From assembly GCA_001013295.1 (NCBI GenBank), contig LAZY01000001.1:1-64000 (forward strand): 64,000 bases of DNA. The letters run 5' to 3'. Position 1 is the stretch's first letter. Each line of letters starts with the position of its first letter. Both the position numbers and the translations under genes were made by a program. Positions 49,401 to 56,426 of this stretch are shown here, in pieces. This DNA comes from Chryseobacterium indologenes (GTDB taxonomy: Bacteria; Bacteroidota; Bacteroidia; Flavobacteriales; Weeksellaceae). Below the pieces are notes generated by a model. It did no database searches. It saw nothing but the letters and a program-made list of their open reading frames with translations, and had not been told where the DNA came from.

Positions 49401-49626
49401 CATATTCCGGATCGGTATTCGTTTCATCCCAGCTATAATAGTCACTCACGGCATCGTAAACTTCCTCCTGAATAGAGTCCCTGGAAGATATTTTTGGAGA
49501 TGGCGGAAGCTTTTTTCTGAGGTCTTTCTTCTGAGGTTCGGCCCTTTTACGAACGGGTATTTGTGAAAATAAGCAGGCATAAACCAGCAGGAATACTACA
49601 GAATATATTTTGAATGAAAATTTCAT
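43495..49626 (-). CDS. Alpha-2-macroglobulin-family protein with TonB-plug-like insertion
   Basis: A 2043-aa secreted or envelope protein with an N-terminal signal peptide (MKFSFKIYSVVFLLVYACLFS). It has MG-type domains in the middle (VFTDRAIYRPGQKVFYKGI near 560, the MG2 signature), an A2M domain (FPNLYTDAEGNIKLEFTSPEALTQWKL after about 1285, split here by a comma only), a thioester-type motif YECSEQ near 1499 and a helical terpenoid-cyclase-like TED region after it. Residues about 1185-1260 (IEEVVIVGA, PVYIVDG, YGEKASGGAWIVTSKK) resemble a SusC-type TonB plug. Such proteins trap or restrain proteases in the envelope. It lies 25 nt after a frameshifted gene on the same strand. Confidence 0.85.
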   Translation of the reverse strand: MKFSFKIYSVVFLLVYACLFSQIPVRKRAEPQKKDLRKKLPPSPKISSRDSIQEEVYDAVSDYYSWDETNTDPEYDNILALRKKVDESKGLRKTLYQYYLASIYASYVKAYSVRIRKKDVTSLKDLPEDYKTWALNDFYREADRLYSLVMSDQENLKNEKTEYWGKLVDDVDFTKYKPTLYDLVATSYLSFLNELPFDYDTTAKQKIARIENELMQFHLNDADKTALIYLKSNRIEGNVKKQAEELEALAEAFPKEPFSAYLLFQAADLIRKDRSEESFSKAHQLCEKAVGYIPASDWNMHCKKLLNELDVKILFTRIPERNLPGEYLPLKVIHKNIDEIKIELSKLSGKPDFEKALSWRTYSVTEKVVENSNEELDDQSFRTEIFSFKKYNDYRRRQTTLAIPPLEEGLYTMKITSDHDTASEDFVVSDLLYVKRFEDDKKVTFQALNSKTGKSLINEDYVMYQNINDYKDKSYEKDENKILNTGKGTTDQSGMFSLPKSKGRNYNNSIVYFPKLKKYLAIDDSYDEINEDKDREEEEEPVVQKEGIVFTDRAIYRPGQKVFYKGILAQEYYEKTKILPKQKVLVRLINTNDEEVSKTELVTNEFGSVTGTFILPSGGATGSYSIEMTADLGVIPGKKEHEKIRKVKSIKVEEYKRPKFRVIIDPVKEAYILGDNVKVSGKAEAFSGADISGAALTYEVKRKRLYFWRYYDDEDYDDFNSNDEILVAEGKATTDRNGNFNISFNADADPKTRKNRRSYQYVVTAYVTDINGESQNSQSVINIGDLKANINIESPKTMLQKEWKSLQVSVSNLNNQKITAKGSLTVSRLKEENKILIPKLMDKPIYGGRNRPDKIDRILRYQYYDREIFDAYFPYISYKVENGPDKFEKEEIVFTGSFDTGTTEHIELNKNPKAGKYLIEAESFVGSDTVKTFKVIEVLDNISLRTGEPVYFKAIADKKSYRLGEKATVTFYSDFAEGYVNYRMVRNKKEEEYRQIAMKNGKAEVSFIITDTDLKKKVYLNYDFIHENDFESTLMEFNITEKSDRNLDITTQVFRDKIQPGAPEKWILTIKGKDKDKINAEVLASMYDASLDQFVKNQYYFSHYVPYDYDRYYERDDYGSSTYDFLRKLSSFADLELSKMRENYPLEYGEDFPVPKVPFFGHADIKIRKESSDGGAYYYSGRKDSARIEEVVIVGALSRKKTAEQNTPVYIVDGKLTDKNIADDEIAEIKKLDPDEAVELYGEKASGGAWIVTSKKAMKESLIKEVKARTNLDETAFFFPNLYTDAEGNIKLEFTSPEALTQWKLILFAHTKDLKTGSAEFFTRTQKELMVTPNPPRFLRQGDKVRLSAKIDNLSDKDLSGDIMLYLFNPETSKPLDSAFMNVNTLKKINIPSKGATEASWDIKIPYAVDQVSYKILAKTMNFSDGEENILPILSDRILVTDTTPIFIKEGQTKTYTMSSLLNNTSTSAANFNLSVELTTNPMWFAVMSIPYLRTFPYECSEQLFSRLYGNMLSTYIMNSSPKIKSIFDEWNAKETALNPLETNEKLKTVLIEETPWLSSIKDQKEQMKQLALFFNLNKMQRDLKKAQRDLVDRQNPDGSFSWFPGGNKDKTISGHILAGFGKLNKMLKGKTDDYFTNEMDRVIKNTIDYLDKEYADMLLASRKKNTAPEVSDYSSYFYYRSYWTHKKEIPSDLKKVLNVLANTYARDFDSYSMYYQAMIATFLQRYGYTDLAKKCIASLKKSSKTSEDNGVYWQNNTSGWYWYQAPVETQAMLIEAFAEVTPEDVNSIEEMKVWLLKNKQTESWGTTRSTTEAVYALLNYGKSWLDAEKGITMKLGNEVIYPEKEISKTSDAGFFKKSYYWKDITPEKGKMDIQKNSPGVAWGGMYHLYYENMDKVMAHNSSDVAIEKKLFLKTFEGKEPKLQEINSENPIRLGDLVVVRLVIKTNQNMEYIHLKDMRASGFEPVNVLSSYKWQNGAGYYESTKDAATHFFFSYLPKGTYVFEYELKANNAGEFSNGITSFQNMYAPAMSAHSEGTRVKIVK

Positions 49627-49651
49627 AGCTACTCAATTTTAAAATGGAAAA

Positions 49652-50985
49652 TTATTCCTGAACATAATTGGGAATCTCAATCAGATCTCCTGAGCTTTTC
49701 GGGATCAGCCAGCCCCCTTTTTCCCGGAGGATCATATATTTTCCGGAAGCCAGCCTGATGTAAATAAGTGCTGATTCCCGTTCCTCCGTCACAGTTTTAC
49801 CTGAAGACAGATATTGTGTCATTTTGCCTGTAAAACCTGGAGAAGACAGATAAAGCTTCTCAGCAATAGTGTTGTTTTTGAGATACCTATTCGTCCATTT
49901 CTTTTTAGAAAACTTCTGAAAAATCTTTTCTTTGGAAAGGCCTTCAATGTCTGATACGGGAATCAGAACTGTTTCAGAATCCAGGTATTTTTCCAGGGGT
50001 TTCCAGGCTGTTGCAGAATGAGAATCTCGTCCCAGACGCATCAGTTTTTCACTTTTTTCGTCAAAAAAACGATATTTGATCTCCCTATACAACTGTCCCG
50101 CAGGATTCGTTTCTAAAAAATGGACTGTTCCCCGGTAAAGAATAATATGGCTGACAGGTTCCATGTTGACCTCAGACAAAGGATAACTTCTGTATTCGAT
50201 ATAAGATGGTTCTTTTGCAATACCGCTTCTCTGTGGCTGGTAATAAAATTCTTTACCGTTTTTAAATTCTTTTTTGGGATAAAAATAAGAAGTGCTGTCC
50301 AGCTGTTGGATAAGATTTCCGTTTTCATCGAAATTCTTTTCCTGAATCACCTCTTTATTGCGGTACCAATATTCTACCGCAGTTTTTAAACTTTTCTTCC
50401 AGTAATAGACCTTTTTATACGTCAGTCTCTTCTTTTTCTTATCCTCCGGAACATGAACTGTTTCCCGAAATTCCGTTTTTTTATTATAACGTTCGTATTC
50501 ATTGAAAGAAATATCCCCTACCGTTCCTGACTCAAGAAAACCATTTTTATAAACAGCTTCAGAATAGTTCCGTCCGGCTTGTATTCTATCGTTTTTCCTT
50601 CCTTCATGCTGTCTCCATATTCTATCGTTTTCCAGATTTTACCATCATCAAAATAATACGTAAGCTTTTTCTGCTGGGTCTTATTGATAAATGAAGAGCC
50701 GGATTCGCTTTCCCCCTCCGCATCAAACCAGAACACATCACCTACATAGTTTTCAGGATTTCCGTCTGCAATATATCCCTGTCTCTTTATTGTTTTCTCT
50801 TTCATATAATAATCCGTGAGCAATTCCAGATTTCCAAGTTTAGCCAGAGGAAGCGGTCGGAAATATACGGCATCAGACTTAACGGTCTCTTTTAGGTTTT
50901 TATCAAAATATAATGGCTTTACCTGAGCAAAGGAATAGATGGAAGAATAAAGTATCCCGAGAATTAAACAGCTTTTTTGAATCAT
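49652..50985 (-). pseudogene. MORN-like secreted protein, frameshifted
   Basis: Two adjacent reading frames join into one gene of about 444 codons. The 5' part (50985-50518) has a signal peptide (CLILGILYSSIYSFAQ) and repeats like YYFDDGKIWKTIEYGDSMKEG, as in MORN/antitoxin-YwqK-type proteins. It goes out of frame at TILKLFIKMVF. Adding one base near 50551 (AAA run on the plus strand) gives KLFYKNGFLESGTVGDISFNEYERY, which runs without a stop into the 3' part (YRNKEVIQEKNFDENGNLIQ) ending at 49652. It stands just upstream of the A2M gene. Either a genuine pseudogene or a homopolymer sequencing error. Confidence 0.7.
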
Positions 50986-51217
50986 TAATGGTTATTTTAG
51001 AGTATGATTTTAAGTCGATCATCAGACTATTTCAGGATGATTCGAGCTGAAACAAAGGTCGTTGGATAAGGTCTCACTACAGAAGCAGGAGCTGTAAAGC
51101 ATAGAAAGAGTTTCATCAGTTTTTAGTTTTTTTATACTACTCCCAAAGTTCAGGAATAGTTTCATTATTATTCAGGTTATTTTCTGAAAAAATACGAAAA
51201 TATCTTCGAAAGCTGCT

Positions 51218-51658
51218 TTAATAATAAAAATGATTGGTAAAAAAATAAATAAAAGAATCACCGGTCTCCATCAAAAAGCTGATCTCACTTTCATACCTCC
51301 GTTTTTCAGGATCGATAAGCACTTCATAAACATATTGAATTTCTCCTTCAATATACTTTTCTATCGCTAAATCAAGCTTCCAGAAGTGTTGAAAATCTGC
51401 AATCTTCTGAAACATTGTTTTGTGCTCAGTTAATGAAATGCTTGAATTGTACATATCTCCCTCATCGGAACCTGAAGCTCCCATTGCGGCAATGATGAAT
51501 GAGATCATATCCGGGATTTCAATTTTCTGTACTTTAATGAGTGTGAAGACAATTTCATCTCTATTGAAGATCAATTCAATAAACTCCCGCTTTGGAATAA
51601 AAAAATCATCATTTCGATTCTTTAGTTTTTCATTGAATACGGATCGGTCAAAAGGCAT
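51218..51658 (-). CDS. Hypothetical protein
   Basis: A 146-aa protein starting MPFDRSVFNEKLKNRND. It is a mixed alpha/beta sequence with an aromatic-rich C-terminus (SFIYFFTNHFYY). No signal peptide, membrane helix or known motif is seen. It is separated by 230 nt from the frameshifted MORN-like gene on the same strand. Coding is supported by a full-length open frame with ordinary amino-acid usage, while the opposite-strand ORF over the same bases looks unnatural. Confidence 0.55.
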   Translation of the reverse strand: MPFDRSVFNEKLKNRNDDFFIPKREFIELIFNRDEIVFTLIKVQKIEIPDMISFIIAAMGASGSDEGDMYNSSISLTEHKTMFQKIADFQHFWKLDLAIEKYIEGEIQYVYEVLIDPEKRRYESEISFLMETGDSFIYFFTNHFYY

Positions 51659-51860
51659 TTCAAATTCTTTTTAGTATGTTATTTTCCTATTATTTCTAAG
51701 AGGTACAAAAATGAGAATAAAAATGTAATCCTGAAACTTTCTATACCGATACTATATTACAGAACCTCCCTATTTAAATACGGATTTTAATTGAGGAGGA
51801 AGAGAGCTAAAAAATCATCTGTTTAAAATAAACAGTATCTTCGTACCAAATTTGACAAGT

Positions 51861-52400
51861 ATGAAAAAAATAATACTTCTGGCTTCGGCTGTTCTGGTAT
51901 TAAATTCCTGCGTGGTAAGAACAGCTACAAAAGTAGTTTCTGGAGCCGTAAGCTTAAGCTATAAAGCCGTAAAAGGTACCGTAAATGGGATCAGCTGGGC
52001 AGTAAGCAAAGCGAAAGGGAAAATAGATGAAGACCGTGTGGATGGAACCTGGAAAGTAGTAGGCGTTTACAAAGGTTCTTTCGATGATTTTTCAAAGGAT
52101 CAAAATCCTGATGGCTCATTTACTTCGGATTGTACCGACAGCTTTGATCAGATTATTTTTAAAGCTAAAAAGTCTAAATTCAAACCTGTACACTGCAGCT
52201 CCGACAAGGAAGACTGGGTAAAGTACAAGATGGAATTCGGAAAAAACCCTGCGACCAAAGAAAAGGAAAACTATATAGAATACAATTCCGATAATTATAT
52301 TTCGGTGATTGACGTGAACAATAAAACGATGATTCTGGAAGGTAATCTGATACCTAAACTGGCATTTTCCGGAGCGAAATTGTATCTTTTGGAAAAGTAA
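51861..52400 (+). CDS. Putative lipoprotein
   Basis: A 179-aa secreted lipoprotein. The signal peptide ends in a lipobox (LVLNSC, Cys near 17). It is followed by a small-residue helical stretch (VVSGAVSLSYKAVKGTVNG) and a C-terminal domain with a lipocalin-like flavour (DGTWKVVGVYKGSFDDF, IIFKAKKSKFKPV). No specific family recognised. Start ATG 51861 is preferred to TTG 51852. A strong terminator follows. Flanking genes are on the opposite strand, so it forms its own unit. Confidence 0.7.
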   Translation: MKKIILLASAVLVLNSCVVRTATKVVSGAVSLSYKAVKGTVNGISWAVSKAKGKIDEDRVDGTWKVVGVYKGSFDDFSKDQNPDGSFTSDCTDSFDQIIFKAKKSKFKPVHCSSDKEDWVKYKMEFGKNPATKEKENYIEYNSDNYISVIDVNNKTMILEGNLIPKLAFSGAKLYLLEK

Positions 52401-52413
52401 AATAAAAACTTAT

Positions 52414-52450
52414 AAAAGCCTGTCTTTCGATTTTAAAGACAGGCTTTTTT
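52414..52450 (+). terminator. Rho-independent terminator
   Basis: AAAAGCCTGTCTTT with AAAGACAGGCTTTT around loop CGATTTT, followed by a T-run. It lies 14 nt after the lipoprotein stop. Confidence 0.88.
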
Positions 52451-52474
52451 ATTTGTGAAGGGGTTATATTTTTA

Positions 52475-52836
52475 AAACGCAAAGGTCTATATCCAGACTG
52501 TCATCATTGCAAGGGAGCTTAGAAAGAATCAGTAAAACTGATTCTTTCTAAGCGGATGGATAACTTTTCATTTTTATCGGATCAATCTCAAAAGTTGTGG
52601 ACTAAGCAAAAAGTTGAGTTCGTCTGATTAGAAAAAATTAGAATCAACAGTTGTGGAGATAGAGTTTCACGCAAAGCTTCATGTTGGTGTATGATTTATT
52701 TTAAGTAAGCTAAGAAGGGATCGATCTTCAATCGATCTGAAGAAGTGAGCGCATAGTCACAAAGCTTCATCAGCGACGAAGTCGCATTACTTAACCTCCT
52801 AAAATAAAGTATTCGAATACCTAATTCTTTGTGTCT
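52475..52836. repeat. Larger relative of the 171-bp MITE-like repeat
   Basis: Starts with the same end AAACGCAAAG (52475-52484) and finishes near CTTTGTGTCT (52827-52836), a degraded complement. Inside are a perfect 17-bp hairpin with a 3-nt loop (GCTTAGAAAGAATCAGT, 52517-52533, and its complement 52537-52553), GATCGAT/ATCGATC, and GCGAC-GAA-GTCGC (52775-52787) with flanks matching the hairpin block of the 37-kb array. It fills most of the gap between the lipoprotein and the hydrolase gene. No ORF is supported; the remainder to 52955 shows nothing else. Confidence 0.6.
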
Positions 52837-52955
52837 ATAAAATTTAGAATAATCAATCGGTATTCAATTGTTTTACCACAGCTTTTGCGCTTGATCCTTT
52901 TTATTTTTCGCAGATTAAGCAGATCTTACAAAAATCTGTGTAATCTCCAGCATAT

Positions 52956-54443
52956 TTATTTATTCTCTATATCAGCAATCTTCTTTCCTTCTTCTCCCAG
53001 GTAATGGACTACCAGTTTTTCATAGACTTTATAGCCATCATCTGCGTTGGTAAATATCAGAATTCCTTTTCCTGATTTTGGCAAGACAATAGTAATACAT
53101 CTTGTACCCAGATCAGCACCTCCGTGAGACAGGGCATAATTTCCATTTCCAAGATCATAAATTTCAAAGCCTAATCCGAAGTATTTATTTTCTTTTGTTT
53201 TTACCTGCTTTTTGGTCATCTCCTGAAAAACCTCCGGATTCAGATTCTTTCTTTTCATCACACTGACCATAAAATTTCCGTAATCCCCGATCGTTGTGTG
53301 AAGATCATCAGCTGCATTCGCAGTTGTATTTTTTTCTGTTGGATAAGGTTTTCCTGTTTCATTATATCCGATGGCAAATCTGGATTCATCGGTATTCTCG
53401 TCCCAGATATAGTTGGTATCATGCATTTGAAGCGGCTGGAAGATCAGCTCCCCGGCAAGTTGTTTCAGAGGTTTCTTAAATTTCTTTTCCAAAGCTTTTC
53501 TCAGATACTCAAAACCTTCTCCTGAATATTGATATTTTGTTCCCGGTTCAAACTGAAAATTCAACTTTTTGTCCGCATTCATCGATCTCCAGTTTGGGAA
53601 TCCTGTCTGATGGGTCAGAATCATTCTGGTCGTCAGTTTTTTATGTCTGGGATCATTGATAATATCAGGATCTGTCCAATAAGCATCCAGAGGTTCGTCG
53701 AGATTCCATTTTCCGAGACTGATCAGACGTAGTGCAACCATTGCAGTAACAGGTTTGGTAAGGGAAGCAACATTGAAATAAGTATTATAGGGAGCCGAAA
53801 TCCCTTTTTTTATTTCACCAAAAACTTTGACCTGCTTCAGCTCTCCCCCTTCAATAATCCCAAGCCCAAGAGTTGGAATCTTATTCTCCTTCAACCAGGT
53901 TTCGATTTCCTGATCGTTATTAAAAACCGTTTCATGATCAAGGGTTTCCTTGGCATGATGATCGAAGCTGAATGATCTTAATAATTTCCAGTCGTCATTT
54001 TCCAATAGCCAGAAATGGGTAAGCTTAGCTTCACCAACAAGCTTTTCCTTCTTATTTTTTTCTTTTTCATAAAATAAATGATCTCCGTTTTGAAGAGCAG
54101 CATAAACTTTTCCATCTTTATATAACGGATAGATCTTAGTACTTTTATCTACCAACACTCTTCTTGACTGATAGGTTGCAGGGTCTTTGCATAATCCATT
54201 TCTAAAATCAGATATAAATTTCTTTTTATCCGAAAAACCAACTTTGTCATGATAGAATTCGAGACGGTCACTCAAAACACTTTCCATCTGACCGATATTA
54301 CAGGTATTAAATCCGACCGAAAAAAGAAGACTGTCCTTTGACATAATTGTTCGGTAAAGAGGATCTGTTTTCGCTAACTGAGCAGGACTCTGACTGAAAA
54401 AAAGAATACAGATCATGAAGATAAATTGAGCAGACTTTGTCAT
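52956..54443 (-). CDS. Secreted serine hydrolase (beta-lactamase class C fold) with DUF4440-like N-domain
   Basis: A 495-aa protein with a signal peptide (FIFMICILFFSQSPAQ). Residues about 30-175 form a SnoaL/DUF4440-like domain (GFNTCNIGQMESVLSDRLEFYHDK to THFWLLENDDWKLLRSFSFDHH). The C-terminal part is a penicillin-binding/beta-lactamase-related hydrolase: SxxK in VASLTKPVT (near 226), YSG in KYQYSGEGFEYL and HGG in ALSHGGADLG. Family members include peptidases and esterases; a true beta-lactamase role is not implied. It lies 87 nt downstream of an XRE membrane regulator on the same strand and may be controlled by it. Confidence 0.82.
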   Translation of the reverse strand: MTKSAQFIFMICILFFSQSPAQLAKTDPLYRTIMSKDSLLFSVGFNTCNIGQMESVLSDRLEFYHDKVGFSDKKKFISDFRNGLCKDPATYQSRRVLVDKSTKIYPLYKDGKVYAALQNGDHLFYEKEKNKKEKLVGEAKLTHFWLLENDDWKLLRSFSFDHHAKETLDHETVFNNDQEIETWLKENKIPTLGLGIIEGGELKQVKVFGEIKKGISAPYNTYFNVASLTKPVTAMVALRLISLGKWNLDEPLDAYWTDPDIINDPRHKKLTTRMILTHQTGFPNWRSMNADKKLNFQFEPGTKYQYSGEGFEYLRKALEKKFKKPLKQLAGELIFQPLQMHDTNYIWDENTDESRFAIGYNETGKPYPTEKNTTANAADDLHTTIGDYGNFMVSVMKRKNLNPEVFQEMTKKQVKTKENKYFGLGFEIYDLGNGNYALSHGGADLGTRCITIVLPKSGKGILIFTNADDGYKVYEKLVVHYLGEEGKKIADIENK

Positions 54444-54530
54444 TGTTAAATTTTTGACAAAGATTCAACTTCTGATCGTTTTTTACCTAAAAATGAACCC
54501 GACAAAAACCTGACAAAGCCCTGACACAAA

Positions 54531-55109
54531 TTATATCATATTGAATTTCAATCTATAATATAATTTTTTCTTCCAGTCTATTTCTGCAGCATTGCGAAGG
54601 ATTATAAATACATTAGACAGTACAATCAGGATCAGAATGACCAAGGTAAACTGACGTCCAAGCTTTAAAAGTATTCCCAGCATGAAAACAATAGGTGCCA
54701 TAACCGTCCATAGCATCTGAATTGAAATAATCTGCCGGGAAAGACTGTTTCTCTGCTTCATCATAAACATCAGCAAAAGCGGAACAAGAATATTCAATGG
54801 GGGAACGATGATGAACAGCAATGATGAAAGATTGATAATCTTGATCCGGGAATAGTCAATTTCAGGTTGTTCCTTTAGAGTTTCCATTGGCCCATCTGCG
54901 ATCACGTCATCTGTTTCAGCAATTACAGCCGTTTCCTGCAATGAAATTTCATCTGTTTCCAATGCCTCGGCCAGCGCCCTAAGCGTATGTCCTTTTGGTT
55001 CAGTTCCTGCCTCTATCCGCTGAATAGTTCTCACAGAAATTTTTGATTTTTCTGATAATTCTTCCTGAGTGAGGTTTTTCTGTTCTCTTAGGGCTTTTAG
55101 CTTAGACAT
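54531..55109 (-). CDS. XRE regulator with C-terminal membrane domain
   Basis: A 192-aa protein. The N-terminal HTH_3 domain is clear (ALREQKNLTQEELSEKSKIS, VRTIQRIEAGTEPKG). A linker is followed by about three hydrophobic helices (IINLSSLLFIIVPPLNILVP, LWTVMAPIVFMLGILL, LVILILIVLSNVFIIL) of the DUF4870 type. It is therefore a membrane-bound transcription factor, possibly sensing envelope state. It is upstream of the hydrolase gene. An inverted-repeat pair about 100 nt upstream (55206-55236) could be its operator. Confidence 0.8.
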   Translation of the reverse strand: MSKLKALREQKNLTQEELSEKSKISVRTIQRIEAGTEPKGHTLRALAEALETDEISLQETAVIAETDDVIADGPMETLKEQPEIDYSRIKIINLSSLLFIIVPPLNILVPLLLMFMMKQRNSLSRQIISIQMLWTVMAPIVFMLGILLKLGRQFTLVILILIVLSNVFIILRNAAEIDWKKKLYYRLKFNMI

Positions 55110-55205
55110 TTGTTTCTATATTGTTAAAAAGGAATTTAAGATAATTTCCGGCGCTAATTTACAGATTTTTCAAAAGATACTTCTTTTCATACCATCATCA
55201 TTACT

Positions 55206-55236
55206 TTGAATACTTACCATTAAAGTATTCAATGGT
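55206..55236 (-). promoter_or_regulatory. Two overlapping, mutually exclusive inverted repeats
   Basis: TTGAATACTT (55206-55215) pairs with AAGTATTCAA (55223-55232). Alternatively ACCATT (55216-55221), located in the first loop, pairs with AATGGT (55231-55236). The two pairings exclude each other. The site is upstream of the XRE gene and downstream of a decayed lipoprotein copy; it may be an operator or an RNA switch-like element. Confidence 0.35.
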
Positions 55237-55294
55237 AATTGTGCTTTACAAAAAAACATAATAACAATTCCTAATATAAATACAATATTTCTCA

Positions 55295-55790
55295 CTATTG
55301 TTTTGTAAATACTAAATTCTCTATTTCTAGTAAATAAATGGTATAGTCTTTATTAGGAGGGCATGTAATATCATTTCTAGTTGTTGTTCCAGGATAATAG
55401 CTCCAATAAAACTGAGTGTCTGTGATCGTCTTGAAAATAATATTCCCTATACTACAATCTCCCCCAGAAAATATAACTTGGATCTCATTAGTACTAGGAT
55501 TTATCCATCCACTTTTAATTCTAAACCTCTTATTTGATATAAAAATTTTTATTCATTGAAGATTCTAAAATATTTCCACTTAAATCTTACAATAATTACA
55601 TCTTCAAATAAGTTTTTACCCAAATAATTAGATGGTTGTTTTAGTTCCTTGGTAATTTTGCTTATTTTGAAAATTTGCTTTCCACGTTCCTAAATATAAA
55701 TTAAGTTCATTATACAAATCTTCTAGATATGAATTATTAGGAATATAAAATGGATCCTTATTTAATGGATTTCCCTTGCTTTACATGAAA
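55295..55790 (-). pseudogene. Decayed tandem copy of the following small lipoprotein gene
   Basis: Read on the minus strand this stretch contains scattered in-frame pieces of the neighbour gene's protein: NNSYLEDLYNELNLYLGTWK in the 5' part (neighbour: SNSYFKDINNDLDSYVGTWR), then TQFYWSYYPGTTTRND, CPPNKDYTIYL and NLVFTKQ-stop at the 3' end (neighbour: SQFYWNYYPGTTTRVD, CPPNLDYTIYL, NLIFTKQ). The centre is deleted and frames are broken, and the signal-peptide part is replaced by stops. Even the bases beyond both stop codons (AATATTTCTCACTATTG) are shared, showing a tandem duplication. Confidence 0.8.
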
Positions 55791-55829
55791 GCACAGGAAA
55801 TATTCTTAATATTATCAATATATTTCTCA

Positions 55830-56414
55830 CTATTGTTTAGTGAATATCAAATTTTCTGTCTCAGGTAAATATATTGTATAATCCAGATTGGGTGGGCAGA
55901 GACTATCAACTCTTGTCGTTGTTCCTGGATAATAATTCCAATAAAATTGACTATCATTAATTTTTTTAAACGTTATTTCACCTTTTCCTACACTACAATT
56001 CCCCCCTGCGTATACAAGATCAACTTCTCCATTTCCATTAATATTAAATGCTGCACTAATTACTATATTTTTAACATCACCTCCTATAGGGTACAAATTA
56101 TTTTTTGTACTTTGAAGAATATTTCCCAAAGAATCCTTTACTTCATATCTTACTAGCAGTCTATCTTGAAAAAAATCTTTATTCCATGCTTTATAAGGTC
56201 TTTTTATCTCTTTTGAAACTACCAAAGTAATTTTTTTCCCTTGAAAGTCTGCTCTCCATGTTCCTACATAGGAATCCAAGTCATTATTTATATCTTTAAA
56301 ATATGAATTGGATGGTGTATCATAATCGGACGCACTTAAAGAATAAATCTGTTGTGCATGGCATGAAGTTGTTAAAACTATCAATAACAATATCGATTTA
56401 ATTATATTTTTCAT
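55830..56414 (-). CDS. Small secreted lipoprotein (DUF6705-like)
   Basis: A 194-aa protein with a lipobox signal (LLLIVLTTSC, Cys near 18). The N-terminal motif YDTPSNSYFKDINNDLDSYV followed by GTWRADFQGK is typical of a small Chryseobacterium lipoprotein family that I believe is DUF6705. It starts 12 nt after the 524-aa Gly/Cys-rich lipoprotein gene and is followed by a decayed copy of itself. This layout resembles an immunity protein behind a toxin, but no toxin biochemistry is known for either. Family name from memory and not checked. Confidence 0.7.
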   Translation of the reverse strand: MKNIIKSILLLIVLTTSCHAQQIYSLSASDYDTPSNSYFKDINNDLDSYVGTWRADFQGKKITLVVSKEIKRPYKAWNKDFFQDRLLVRYEVKDSLGNILQSTKNNLYPIGGDVKNIVISAAFNINGNGEVDLVYAGGNCSVGKGEITFKKINDSQFYWNYYPGTTTRVDSLCPPNLDYTIYLPETENLIFTKQ

Positions 56415-56426
56415 ATTCTTATAATT

